Shown here piece after piece: positions 33,011 to 44,256 of a stretch of 64,000 bases of DNA. This DNA is from Papaver somniferum (taxonomy: Eukaryota > Streptophyta > Magnoliopsida > Ranunculales > Papaveraceae). The first letter of the stretch is position 1. The number at the start of each line of letters is the position of its first letter. Made by a program: the position numbers and the translations under genes. The notes under the pieces were generated by a model, which did not search any database, had not been told where the DNA came from, and worked only from the letters and a program-made list of their open reading frames with translations. The DNA lies in contig NC_039360.1 of the NCBI RefSeq assembly GCF_003573695.1, forward strand, positions 64,791,911 to 64,855,910. The letters run 5' to 3'.

Positions 33011-33754
33011 TACCATAGTTCACATAAAATGATTGTGAATATTCAAGAATCCCATAGTAATGCATACTACTGTCCATTCTTGAACTTCCTTCTTTGTGCT
33101 TCACCAAAAACATTCTTGTAAAGGCTACAAATAATCTTAGAAGACTAGTACTCCATGAATCCAAGTGCCCAAGTCTAAGAGAAGTGAAACAAGTGCTACG
33201 AAACGGAGCAAAACACTCAAAAACAAGAGACAGGACAAATACCAACCTCAACTCCTCCAAATTTAGGATTTCTCATCACCATTTTGAATAAAATTCAAAT
33301 AGGAAGAGGATGCAAAAATAATGAGGTCATTCCGAGTTCGGACGAAGAAGTTACGTCCAAAACAAATTTACCGAATATCGACGTCAAGTATGCATACGGG
33401 TTTGCAAATGAATTTTGGTATCCTGGAGCAGTATACAAATGAGTATGCGTACTTAAACCCCTGGAATTTGATTTTAAATGATGTTATGCATACCTGGTAT
33501 GTGTACTATGTAGTCCAAACATCCCAAACTATTATTTTCAAACCGGAATACTTAAGAACCTTAAACACAAATTAAGTTAGGTAGACATGAACGATACACA
33601 AGGTACATAGATCATCATAAAACTTGCTTAAGTTTAGAGACATACCTTTTTAGAAGAATCCGATCAAATTCTACAGCGTTACCAAACATTCAAAATCATA
33701 CCAAACTTAGTATGTGTGCCCCAGTTCTTGTGCTTACCTCACCGTATACATAAC
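33011..33754 (-). other. Remaining interior of outer Sirevirus, unrecognised
   Basis: No coding frame or known domain. Near 33388-33510 are a few GTATGCGTAC/GTATGCATAC-like motifs resembling those of the solo LTR at 38.6 kb. The boundary with the LTR fragment at about 33755 is approximate. Confidence 0.4.
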
Positions 33755-36239
33755 AAGGAATCGGCTCTAGCTTATACAACTAGTATCACACAGCAGGTGT
33801 GGGGATTAGGTTTCCCAGTTGCTAGAGTTCTCCCTTATATAATCTTTCAAATCATGGTTTGCAATCAATGTTAGCTTAGTAACAAGGCATTCAATAATAA
33901 CGTCAGATGAAAACCTGATTAGATTCAAGCTAATATCTTTCAACCATTAGATCGAAAACTTAGCTTGTTACACACAAATGAAATGCACGTTTTTAAGTTT
34001 GTGTACCGTACCCAAACATGTACATTTGTTGGTTCAACAGAAGTTAACCAAATGGTTAGCCATATGAGCACTTTCATATCAACCATGTTGTTCTTCACCA
34101 AAACTAGTTCAAATGACTCAAATGAACTAGTTAGAGAGCTTTTCAATTGCTTAGATCTTATAGAAGTATACAAGACACAATTGAAGCAAAAACGATTTGA
34201 TTCACTCGAATCGATTAATGAACTTTATAGCCACGGTTTGCAAACTTACATTCCTTAGTTAATATAAGTATAAGTTCACGAATAATCATTTTTAGAAATA
34301 ACCAACTTAAGTACGCGGATTGAGTCCGTGGACTTAAGTACCCGGATAAGTTTGTAAACAATTCACAAACTCCAACATATTTTCTCGGGACGAGAACCTC
34401 CGACAGTTCGCGGACTCTGTTCTGGTTTCCTGAGCAGCAAAGTACACAGACTTTGGTTCAAGGAATAAGGACTTATACATGTATGTGTTGCCACACAATG
34501 CTTATATCCAACATTGGTTATATAATCTAGGGCTTTTTAATAAAATGGAAAACTTTTTGATCTATATTTAAGAAAATGACCGTTTTTTTTTTTGAATCAT
34601 TATATAAAGTGGCCGATATTGACATTTCCATCCCGTTTTATCCAAAAAACGGGTAACGGCAGTTAAGTGTCTATGTGTCAGTTATCCAAGCTGGTAAATT
34701 ACATTTAAATCCCTCTTATGGAATTACTAGGTCGTGTCATGAGTTTTGTTGAACCAACTCGGTGACTCAGACCAGTGAGGAATATCATTTAGACATTTCT
34801 ACAAACATGTTGAGTGTGTGAAACTACCGAGAGATAGACGTGGCGATTGGTTTGTAATTTTTTCCGTATATCCTTCCCTTCAGTGAACTCATATCTAGAA
34901 CAAACTCATTCCCCTGAATAGTCACAAACACTAAATGTTCATCAAGCTTAAACTATTCACTACAATTAACTAACAACAAAGCATCATATCACGTGAGAAT
35001 GGGTTGGTTTTACCAGCTAGAAAAGATGGAAGAATTGATGTTGTTACTGCTTTGTGAGATGAATATATAGGTCAAGAAATATTGGGGTCTGATGACTTTG
35101 ATAGTATTTGAAGATAGAATATTGAAATGGCTAATTACAGACGACATTTTGAAAATTTTGTGAAAGCTTCAAATCAAATCTTTAATTACAGTAGACCTTA
35201 ATACTTACCTAATGAACCAACTTAAGGAACAATTAAGATCTCAAAATGAAAAAAAAATTCAATATAAACCCCGGACCTATTTGATAGATAATTCTCTATT
35301 GTCTTCATTATTCATAATCATCTCAGTCGATTTTTTGTCTCCATCACCATATGAATCAATTGTGAAGCAAGTGTTATTTAAAGTCTGCCACCATCAATCG
35401 TGGGTGATGCAGTAGAGAAAGAGTTGGAGAAGCAGAGAAGAAGAAATGGTCGTCGTTGTAGCCGAGTAAAATTTTGGTGTATGGAGAAAGAACAGCCAAG
35501 GAGGAGAAGAAAATATCTTTATGGAGGAGGAAACAAAGAAGGATAAGTTAGTAATTTAAGAGCAAAAATTGACTAATTCAGCGTTGTTGACCCTTTTGGT
35601 GGGTCCGGATGGAAAACTTAACAGTTTGGCCATTATATAGAAGATTTAAAAAACCTGGCCGGTTTATTAAATATATGCATGGAAGCTGGTCAGTTTGTTA
35701 ATTTTCCCTATAATCTAAACTCTCATTTCAATCATTGAAACATTCTTAGAGGACGTTATATAGTTGTTATTAACAAACTATTTTTCGTCAAAGCCATTTT
35801 CAAGTGATTGAAACATAACGTGACTTTCGTCACTAGGTAAAGATGAACTTGGCCAAAGCGAAAGCTTACCAACACATATTTCGAGAAATAGATAAGCGAG
35901 ATAAACTCGGCTCGAAATAACAAATGTGTATAATCAAAGTCTATATAGCAAAACGACTTTTGTCTCAAGATAGGAGATAGAGTAGATAGACTTTTGAGTG
36001 ATAGATAAGTTCAAGTCTCCAATACCTTTTAGTCGATGAAGTTCCACCAGTTCCTTGAGTAGTTCTTCGTCTTGTATGATGATTGCCATGGAGTTCTTGA
36101 GCTCAACTACACTTTCTATCCTAGTCCGAGACTTAGCTATAGTAGACTAGAAATCAAGACTTATAGTTTTGATCACTAACATTGACAAACATGTTTGAGA
36201 TAGCAACGCATGCGAGTTCGACCGAGCAGTGCTCTAACA
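33755..36239 (-). repeat. Truncated 5' LTR of outer Sirevirus
   Basis: Colinear with 11465-12761 (for example CCCAGTTGCTAGAGTT, then ATGTACATTTGTTGGTTC), ending CTCTAACA at 36239. The LTR's 3' third and the primer site are missing. It is interrupted by a MULE at 34530-35708. Confidence 0.8.
34530..35708. mobile_element. Non-autonomous Mutator-like element 2
   Basis: Inserted in the LTR with a perfect 9-bp duplication TATAATCTA (34521-34529 and 35709-35717). The 1179-bp element starts GGGCTTTTTAATAAAATGG. Its other end, read inward, is GGGAAAATTAACAAACTG, so the terminal inverted repeats are imperfect. Weaker complementarity continues for about 100 bp, including GTGGCC/ATGGCC blocks next to ATTATATA. 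There is no transposase frame. The 9-bp duplication is what identifies the superfamily. Confidence 0.8.
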
Positions 36240-37945
36240 CTTAGTTAACGCCGTCCCTTTTCTCTTTCCTAAAACAGGGTTTGCTTCATTTGACCTACTT
36301 CTTCTTTACTTTGCAATTGAATAATCAGGTCCCGATTATTGTTGGTTGAATAAACTCGAAGAGAGCAGGCAACCATTTGATAGGAGCATAACTTTCTTAG
36401 TTCTTGTGGATGCATTGACCTCCGATTCTTTAATGTTTGGTTCAGAGCATACCTCAATTTTTGAGACAGTTAAATTGCTTCAACAGAGGTAATTCTGACA
36501 AATTATGCACTATAATATGCTAGACGAGATGGAACCTAATATGAGTGGATTACTCTTTCTTGTTACAGGCACTCAGAGCTTTGCATTTTTGGTTTTCAAT
36601 CTCTGAATTCATATTTTTATGTTTCTGCGTGAGCATATATAGTCCACACAGTCATGAAGGATTATATTACATTTCCTATCTTGTTATCTAACAAGACCTT
36701 TCCTTATGTGAGGTACGAATCCTTATCATGAATTGTGTATTGTCATCCTGTTTTGATTTTTTGTCTTCGCAGATCTAATTATTAACCTGATGGATAAAGA
36801 AAAGGAAAAAAGTATATACTTGAAGTGAACTTGGTTATCTAAATTGTTGTTCATATTGTAGGATTGGTAATTCATGTTGTAAAATGAACTCGTAATGATA
36901 ATTAAGTATGGTAGTTCATATTGTAGAATGAACTCGTAATAGTTGTTTATTATGGTAGTTCATATTATAAAATGAACTCGTAAATGGTAGTTCATGTTGT
37001 AGAATGAACCCGTGATAGGTGTCCATAATGTCAAATGAACTCCTAACGGTATTTCATATGATAGAATGAACTCGTAATAATAGTTCACCAGTTCATTTTG
37101 TAGAATGCAGTCGTATGGTAGTTCATTTTATAGAATGAACTCGTATATTATTTAATCCTAAGAGTTCACTTTTTAGAATGAACTAGATAATATGGTAGTT
37201 CATTAAAGTAGCTCATTTTGTAGAACGAACTCGTATAATACTTCATTTTATAGTTAATTTTTAGCTAAAGGATAAGGTAAAAATTAAAAGCTCCGAAATA
37301 TAGCAACAATGGTACTCGTCGGAAAGCTCTCGTCGAGGGCTTTCTGAAAATATAAAGTTTATCATTTTTGGACATGTGGTTCAAAAGATATTTCAGTTTT
37401 AAGCTTTTATTTTTATTAAGAGAGAAAAAAATATATTTCTGCCGCTATTAAAACGGAAATTGTATTCCACACTCCATTCACCGCACTACTCACCACTCCA
37501 ATATAAGTGTCCAAATAATACTGGTCAAGGTTGTTCATCCATGACCCACCTGCTCACCAAAAGGGTTTTTAACGGCTTAAGATCACCTGTCCCCTTATTG
37601 GGTGTGCCTTCGTATCCCTCCAATGGGGTGCTGCCATGTGGCAATAATTTTTTCCCATGTATTTTACAGTTGCGTGATCTCGTTAATTTAGGAAACAAAA
37701 GAGATTTTCCTTTAATGGCATAGAGCCATTGTCGAACCAAACCTCTGTCTCCTAATTGATCAAAAAAAGTTTTCCTATCACAGAAAAAAAATCACACACA
37801 TAAAAAAATCATACTATCAAAAACTGATTTAATAGGTTTTTTTTGTATACTCTTGGTTTTATGATTTCTCTCAATAGTAGCTTTCTTATCAATAGTTATC
37901 AAAATACTCAGCCAAATTGAGCAAATATAAAGCTCACGGTAGCCC
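36240..37945. other. Spacer with hairpin minisatellite, no gene seen
   Basis: Between the outer Sirevirus and the solo LTR. Short open frames at 36269-36457 (minus) and 37460-37723 (plus) have no recognisable character. The only clear structure is the minisatellite at 36850-37255. Confidence 0.45.
36850..37255. repeat. Hairpin-forming minisatellite
   Basis: About ten irregular copies of AGTTCAT-(7 to 9 bases)-GAATGAACT, so each unit is itself an inverted repeat of about 7 bp per arm. Spacing varies between about 28 and 45 bp. Confidence 0.75.
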
Positions 37946-38638
37946 TCTTAGAGCATTGCTCGGTCGAACTCGCATGCGTTGCTATCTCAAGCATGTTTGT
38001 CAATGTTAGTGATCAAAACTATGAGTCTTGATTTCTAGCCTATTTAGATGTCTCGGACTAGGGCATAGATTGTATAGTTGAGCTTTAGACTTCACGACGT
38101 TCATCTCTTGAAGACGAAGAACTACTAAGGGGAGCTTGTGGAACTTCATCGACAAAAGGTATGTGGAGACTGAAACTTATCTATCACTTGGAAAGTCTAT
38201 TTGTACTCTATCTCCTATATTGGGACATAAGTCGTGTTACGATATAGTTTTCTATTATACACATTTGAGATTTCGAGCTGAGTTTATCTCGCTTATATAT
38301 TTCTCGAAATATGTGTTGGCAAGCTTTTGCTTCGGCCGAATTCATCTTACATTCGTGACAAAAGTCCGAATAAGATCATATGAAAATTTCCGAGTTACAT
38401 CTTACATGGTTTGTGTGATACAATCATTTGGTGTCGTCTTGGAATGTTTCATTATGGTAATTTCAATAACTTGAAAATTGTTTTGACGAAAAATAGTTTG
38501 TGAACAACAACTATATAACGTCCTCTAAGAAAGTTTCAATGATTGAAATAAAGAGTTTAGATTCATGTAACCATGTTTGGATATAAACATAGTGTGTTAA
38601 TCACATTATTGTACAAGTCCAAAACCGGGAGCCTGAGG

Positions 38639-38839
38639 TATGCGTACCCGTATGCGTACTGGTGGTTACGGGATGTCTGGGCAAGTATGCGTACCCGTAC
38701 GCATACCGGCGGAGAGTTCACTTCCGTGAAAATCTGCTGGAGTTTGGAATGTGTTGAAGTATGCGCACCTGTACGCGTACCGGCGTAACCAAACTCAAGT
38801 CCAGCTACTCAAGTATGCGTACCCGTTTGCGTACTTGAG
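38639..38839. repeat. CpG-rich GTATGCGTAC palindromic motifs in solo LTR
   Basis: Four paired motifs of the form TATGCGTACCCGTACGCATA lie in about 200 bp. They occupy the place where the other Sirevirus LTRs have TCCGCGAAC motifs. Confidence 0.75.
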
Positions 38840-39309
38840 TGGGTTACTTTCTAAAATCGGTTAGGTACATGAACATAAACATTTATATAATAAGGAACGC
38901 AATCTTTGCAAACCGTGGCTATAATGTTCATGAATTGATTCGAGTGAATCAAACCGATTTTGTTTCGATTGTGTTTTTGTATACTTCTATGAGAATATAG
39001 CAATTGAACGACTCTTTAACTAGTTTCATTTGAGTCATTTGAACTAGTTATGGATAAGATGAATATGGTTGATATGAGAGTTATCATATGGCTAACTTCG
39101 GTTAACTATTATGAGCCAACATGGGTGTACACGTTTGGGTACGGTTATATAAACCTAAATGAGGGTACATTTCATTTGTGTGTAACAAGCTAAGTTTGAT
39201 CTAACAGTTGAAAGATATTAGCTTGGTTGAATCAGGTTTTTCATCTAACGGTGAATAATGAATGCTTTGTTACCAAGGTAACTTAGATTGCAAACCCTGA
39301 TTTGAAAAA

Positions 39310-39317
39310 TATATAAA
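39310..39317 (+). promoter_or_regulatory. TATA box retained in solo LTR
   Basis: TATATAAA followed by GGAGA, aligned with 15567-15574. It is a potential outward promoter into the downstream spacer. Confidence 0.5.
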
Positions 39318-40454
39318 GGAGAACTCTAGCAACTGGGAAACCTAATCCCCACACTTCTGTGTGTTACTAGTTGCATAATCTAGAGTCGATTCTCCTTTAA
39401 CCTTAGGTTTTCCTAAACCTTGTAGGTTAACGACTTGAAAGACTTCATTGGGATTGTGAAGCCAGACCCAACTATTTCTCTTGTAGTTGCGTGTTCTGAT
39501 CTTGCCCGATTCTATCGTTTGAGTATTATCTTCTCTAAGATTTTCTCGAGATTAATTTCTCCGATAGGAAAGATAAAACGTGATCACAAACATCTTCTTC
39601 TCATCGTTTGTGATTCCACAATATCTAGTTTCGCTTCCATACGATTTAGATTATTATGAGGCGATTGATAATATTGAGTTGTTCTTCGGGAATTTAAGTC
39701 TGGTTTATCAATTGGTTCCTGTTCACCTTGATTTATCAAAAGACAGAACAAAAACTCTTGGGGTATTTCTGTGGGAGACAGATTTACTCAATCCTATAAA
39801 CTTTTTTGTGTGAGACAGATTTGTTTATCAAGTCTTCGACTTTGGGTCGTAGCAACTCTTGGGTGAGATCAACTAAGGGAATCAAGTGAGTAGTATCCTG
39901 CTGGGATCAGAGACGTAAGGAGCGCAATTTTACCTTGAATCAGTGTGAGATTGATTAGGGTTCGACTACAGTCCAGTCCGAAGTTCATTGGTAGTAGGCT
40001 AGTGTCTGTAGCGGCTTAATACAGTGTGGTGTTCAATCTGGACTAGGTCCCGGGGTTTTTGTGCATTTGCGGTTTCCTCGTTAACAAAATTCTGTTGTCT
40101 GTGTTATTTCTTTTCCGTATTATATTTCGTTATATAATTGAAATATCATAGGTCGTGCATTGTATCGATCAATTAGGAAATCCAACCTTTGGTAATTGAT
40201 TGAGATTGATTGATCCTTGAACATTGGTCTTTAGTACCGTTCAAGTTTACTACTCTTATATTCAATCGGGCTCGCAGATTTCTATTTGCTGATTGTGGAT
40301 CGAATTAAGAGTTAGAGATATAAAACTCTTTGATATACTTTTCTCTAGATTGAGTCTGACTGTCTAGTTGATTCTCTAGAAAGTATATTGGAGTAAGTCC
40401 TCTCAGATTGCCAAACGAATTGTTGGATGTGGTTGTTAGACCCCCGCATTTTCA

Positions 40455-40790
40455 AGTCCGACTGTATACAAGTTTCAATATATAGTTAAATATGATTGAC
40501 GATTCAAATCTACGAAGCAGATATAATACAACAATGAACACATATGCTAGAGTTATTGCTTCTGTAGTCACTATTTCTTTGAAATACGAGATGGGAAAAT
40601 CTATTCTTTTCTTTGTTTTTTTTTCCTGTAAAAGGGGAAAATCTTATGTAAGATTAAGTTTAATAAGATGATGAAAATTAAATACTAAGTTTGTCTTTAA
40701 TATTGTTTTATCTACTGCAACTTACTCGTTCATAACGAAATTTGGAGAAGGATGGACATCGCTATGGAAAAAAACATAGGAGATAAGTTG
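40455..40790. other. Spacer, nothing recognised
   Basis: AT-rich, with no coding frame and no repeat shared with the rest of the window that I can see. Confidence 0.4.
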
Positions 40791-43250
40791 GGATTTTGGT
40801 TCGGAAATCACTACATGCTATGAAAAGAAAGTACTTACTATTTCATATTTTGTTTCCTCTTGCAGTGGAAAATATAGAGAAGATAAAGAGGCAGGGAAGT
40901 TTTTATTGATCAGAGTAAACTGTGTTACATAAATATATTATTTTGGAAGAAGACCATAGACACTATATTGGGCTGCACATCTATGGGCTACAATCCCTAC
41001 AACACTCCCCCTTGTGCGGTCCAGTATAACTTCATATGCAGTGCTTCACATTTAGTGCTCCGAATATAGTTCTTCAAATGTCGTCCTCTCCTTGATGACT
41101 TGTGTCTAAATCAATTGCCTCATTAAAACTTTGACAAGGAAAAACCCAGTGATTCAAAAACTTGGTACAACTCTTCACATGTAATACTTCACATGTTGTC
41201 TCGTACTTTACATGTAGTTCATTACATGCAATACGATCTTCAAAGATCGACGAGTCAAGTTAATTGCCTCGCTAAAACTTCGTCAGGAAAATCCATAAGG
41301 ACAAAACCTGAACTAAACAAAAGAGTACGGTACTAAGAAAATTTGGAACATAGTTGATCCCGAATATGTTGCCTCATTAAAACCTTGAAAAAGAAAACCC
41401 AGTGGGATAAAAGCTTGACGAAGGTAAAAGAGTACAACATGACAGATACAAGTAAAGGTGATCCGTTGTAGATGATCACTTTGCTCCGTTGAAGTTGACT
41501 AGTTGGTTCACAACTCTTGCAGAAAATCCTCGTGGGAAAGGCAATAGCCTTTGTTGGGAAATTACATTCCCAGTGTTTGTTGTTGTCTCATTAAAAACCT
41601 TGCCGAGTAACAAAACCCTGTGGGAAAAAGCAACCTCGGTGAAGGAAAATATTTCAACACACCATTAGATGCCCCCCCTAATGTCAGACAATTTTCATTA
41701 GTATAATGCAGTCAAAAGGAGTTTATCACACTTTACTTTGGTGACATGAATGTTTATAAGACCATGTTGTTGATTCTGGAGTTACGTTGCTTAACAGAAT
41801 ATCGCGTTTCATTTCTTTGATACAGATATTTTCAATAATATCAACGACGATCTTTATGTCTTCAATTTTCAACATACTTGATGTTTTTAGTGTCATCTCG
41901 CTAAAGACCTTGTCGAGTAACAAAACCCTTTGGGAAAAACTATTCTCGATCGAAGGGAAAAAGAGTACAACACATCTTCAATTTAGAAGTAAATTATGTC
42001 GACATCATATCCTTGGATCCTCCCCCTGATGTCGGCATCTCCCCCTGATTACTTTCAGAGTTGTTCCAGACTGTTCCTTTAGTCATGTACTTTTCTAAAC
42101 TGAATATCGGTAATGACCTAGAAAGTAGTCAACCGTATCTCCCCCTGATTACTTTCGTTGTAGAAGAAATTATTGTTCCTTTATAATCAACAACTTTTGG
42201 ATTACACCTTCATTAGCATTCCTTTTAATATCTTTGCAGGGATAAAACAAACTCATGTCAATGGTTACTTTTAAGTATATGATTATGTTCATTATACCAT
42301 TCCAATGACGTTGTGTTGGCGCTAAGCTATATCTAGCTAACAAGTTCCACGAGGATGCAAAATTTGATCGAGTACATTATTATACTAAGTTCAAAAATGC
42401 GTTTATTGTACTTAGTTATGGGAATTTCATCTCCAAACACATCTTCGTCATCTTCCTTTAAACGAAATGGTCACTTACTTACATTTGAACCTCGACTAAT
42501 CATGGTAGTGCTATCAGGATGCATGTCTTTGTTAAATTGCCTGACAACTTTAGACATATGCAAATTGGTGGAATAATATACCACAAGCTCAGTATTCGAT
42601 CGATCTTTCGCCATGTTTTTCATCTCAAATTCGGATTTCAAATAGATTTTAAGGTCTCTTATTACTTTAAGAGTACCCATCATGTTTGTACAATCGACAT
42701 AGATAGCTACAATTCCAAATCAGGAACTTTCTTGTGAATACGCAAGGAAAAATAACTTGCTTGTCTATCCCCTCCAAGTTAAATAGCCACTTAAATGGGT
42801 ATACCACATCCGCTTGATCGTTTGAATTTAGAAGTGGGCATTCAATCTAAATGTAAATGCACTGGTGGTTTAGAGTCACTTGATTTGGGCAACAAAAGGA
42901 TATCAAATACCTTTTTAAATATCTGTTATCTCTTGATTCTTTCAGAGATACGTAACAACGACATACATATGCTGCATTTCAAGTCCTTTTGAAATTACCA
43001 AGCTAACTAAGTAGCGGAACAATATAATGTTCATTACAAGAGAACAATTCCAGGGCTTTGTGAGAAACCTCGCACCACAAGGCGAGTCTTTATACTTTAA
43101 GACTGCTTTCTTCTGATTATGCTTTGTGACAAATTAATCATGTATGTCCAATAGGCTTTACACTTGGTTGGTTAGCACTACCACCCCAAATACCTGTATA
43201 TTTTTCAAAGAACCAAGTTCTACCTGGATTGCGTAGGCAAAATATGCTAT
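40790..43250 (-). mobile_element. Decayed Ty1/copia element, 3' end, minus strand
   Basis: At 41004 the minus strand reads CAAGGGGGAGTGTTGTAGGG: a polypurine tract followed by an LTR start typical of copia. The interior (41005 upward) contains several tandem-like CTTTGACAAGGAAAAACCC-type lines and CTCCCCCTGATGTCGGCATC blocks. RT remnants lie further inside. The outer LTR end (about 40.8 kb) and the upstream limit are estimates. It differs from the Sireviruses nearby in LTR sequence and 3' region. Confidence 0.6.
42470..42860 (-). pseudogene. Copia reverse transcriptase remnant
   Basis: On the minus strand a block like the RT active site reads AIYVDC (about 42700; the canonical YVDD has lost its second Asp). 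It is followed by an IGT-like MMGT and YLKSEFEMKNM, the segment that follows the active site in copia RTs. The frame 42683-42471 (70 residues) covers the better preserved part. Upstream, a degraded MWY-x-LS block is recognisable only across shifts. It is clearly non-functional, and the lineage within copia is not determined. Confidence 0.6.
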
Positions 43251-43501
43251 TTATTTGAAATCAATCAAAATAAAGCATGGTTTGATCTCATTGTGCTCTA
43301 CTTCTGGAGCAACTATTTATACATTATATCATTATTGTGCACGCATGATCCTTCCATTGACTCATATGCATTCTTATAATCCGTCAGGAATTCATTGTTC
43401 TGTAGAATCATTTAAAACTTTGGAGCGTCCTCCAGTTTGATTCACGGACATATTCAAAGACAATCTCATGAGATGATTTCTGATGATATAAATAAGTCGT
43501 G
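43250..43501. other. Spacer, nothing recognised
   Basis: It may be a further decayed part of the copia element, but I cannot support a domain. It ends in CCTTA (43502-43506), the target duplication of the next element. Confidence 0.35.
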
Positions 43502-43506
43502 CCTTA

Positions 43507-43677
43507 TGATAGACACATTTTTGTGTCTAATTTTGTCCTCAATTTTCTGTATTGTTGGTACTCGATTTTGTACTTATTATAGTGTTTTGTGTGTTTGTAG
43601 GTATTTTTGGGAAATACACATTTTTGGAAAAATCGGCTCGAAAAGTTGATAAAACCCCCCGGAGGACATTTGCTACT
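43507..43677 (+). repeat. 5' LTR of member 2, first part
   Basis: Begins TGATAGACACATTTTTGTGT and is near-identical to 57371-57541. It is cut by the insertion after CTACT. Confidence 0.88.
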
Positions 43678-44148
43678 TGTAGGATCAGAATCTCGCAACA
43701 ATAATATCTTAGCGAAATTATCAACAACACAACACAACAGCGTCGCAGAACAATTTCAGAAATAATATAATAAACGACGTCAGCTAAAATCATGAGAAAG
43801 ATGTGATGGTCCTGCGAAAATTAGAGAGTTTGCGAGATTAAGATTTGTAAGGTTGCGAGAATATCGCAAGTCATTTCCGAAAATAAAGGACAGATTAGCT
43901 GTCATTCACTATGTATTTCCCTATAAATAGTCGTTCAGTTGTAAAGAAAGGGAGATATATTTTTTGAGTAAGAAACAAGTAAATAGGAGAGAGAAAGTCT
44001 AGCGCAGAAGTCATTCTTGATTCCTTTATCTTTTCTTGTAAGAATATTCAAAGATTGATCAATAAAAATTAAGAGTGTAAATCTAAAAATGGGTTGAGTA
44101 ATAATGAAATCATATGAGGGGTGTAGTGTAGGATTTCCTGCAACTACA
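43678..44148 (+). repeat. 5' LTR of Tat-type element
   Basis: 471 bp, starts TGTAGGATCAGAATCTCGC, ends CTGCAACTACA. Confidence 0.92.
43922..43929 (+). promoter_or_regulatory. TATA box of Tat-type 5' LTR
   Basis: TATAAATA. The 3' LTR has TGTAAATA at the same place (52400-52407), a point mutation. Confidence 0.6.
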
Positions 44149-44151
44149 TAA

Positions 44152-44169
44152 TGGCGCTAGAAACAGGGA
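44152..44169 (+). other. Primer binding site of Tat-type element
   Basis: TGGCGCTAGAAACAGGGA, three bases after the LTR end. The tRNA was not identified. Confidence 0.75.
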
Positions 44170-44256
44170 CTTCAAGATCGAAAGTTGAAGATTGTTGTTG
44201 AGAATGTTCTAATCAAGAAAGTGATTAAATAAATCAGTGAACCAGTTAAAACAAAG

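Larger units (their letters stand above)
3172..36239 (-). mobile_element. Outer Sirevirus-type Ty1/copia element, minus strand, fragmented
   Basis: On the minus strand a 3' LTR (12761 down to 3172) begins TGTTAGAGCACTGCTCGG and ends CCCCCGCTTTTTCA. A second, truncated LTR copy ends with the same start sequence at 36239. The 5 bases outside the ends, CTTAA (3167-3171) and CTTAG (36240-36244), match at 4 of 5, so I read both as the two LTRs of one insertion. What remains of the interior is 12762-14313 and 33011-33754, with multiple polypurine tracts but no pol. It is interrupted by a pol-less Ty3-like element, a MULE and a plus-strand Sirevirus with its own passenger. The two LTRs could instead come from separate insertions, since the 4/5 flank match is weak evidence. 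Confidence 0.6.
37946..40454 (+). mobile_element. Solo LTR of Sirevirus type
   Basis: 2509 bp, homologous end to end with the other Sirevirus LTRs (start TCTTAGAGCATTGCTCGG with a mutated second base, end CCCCCGCATTTTCA). It has no primer site after the end and no polypurine tract before the start. The flanks AGCCC (37941-37945) and AGTCC (40455-40459) match at 4 of 5. This is the product expected from recombination between the two LTRs of one insertion. Confidence 0.8.

Noticed and set aside
36269..36457. 62-residue minus-strand frame
   Set aside because: No homology I can recognise, no promoter or second copy; chance length in AT-rich DNA.
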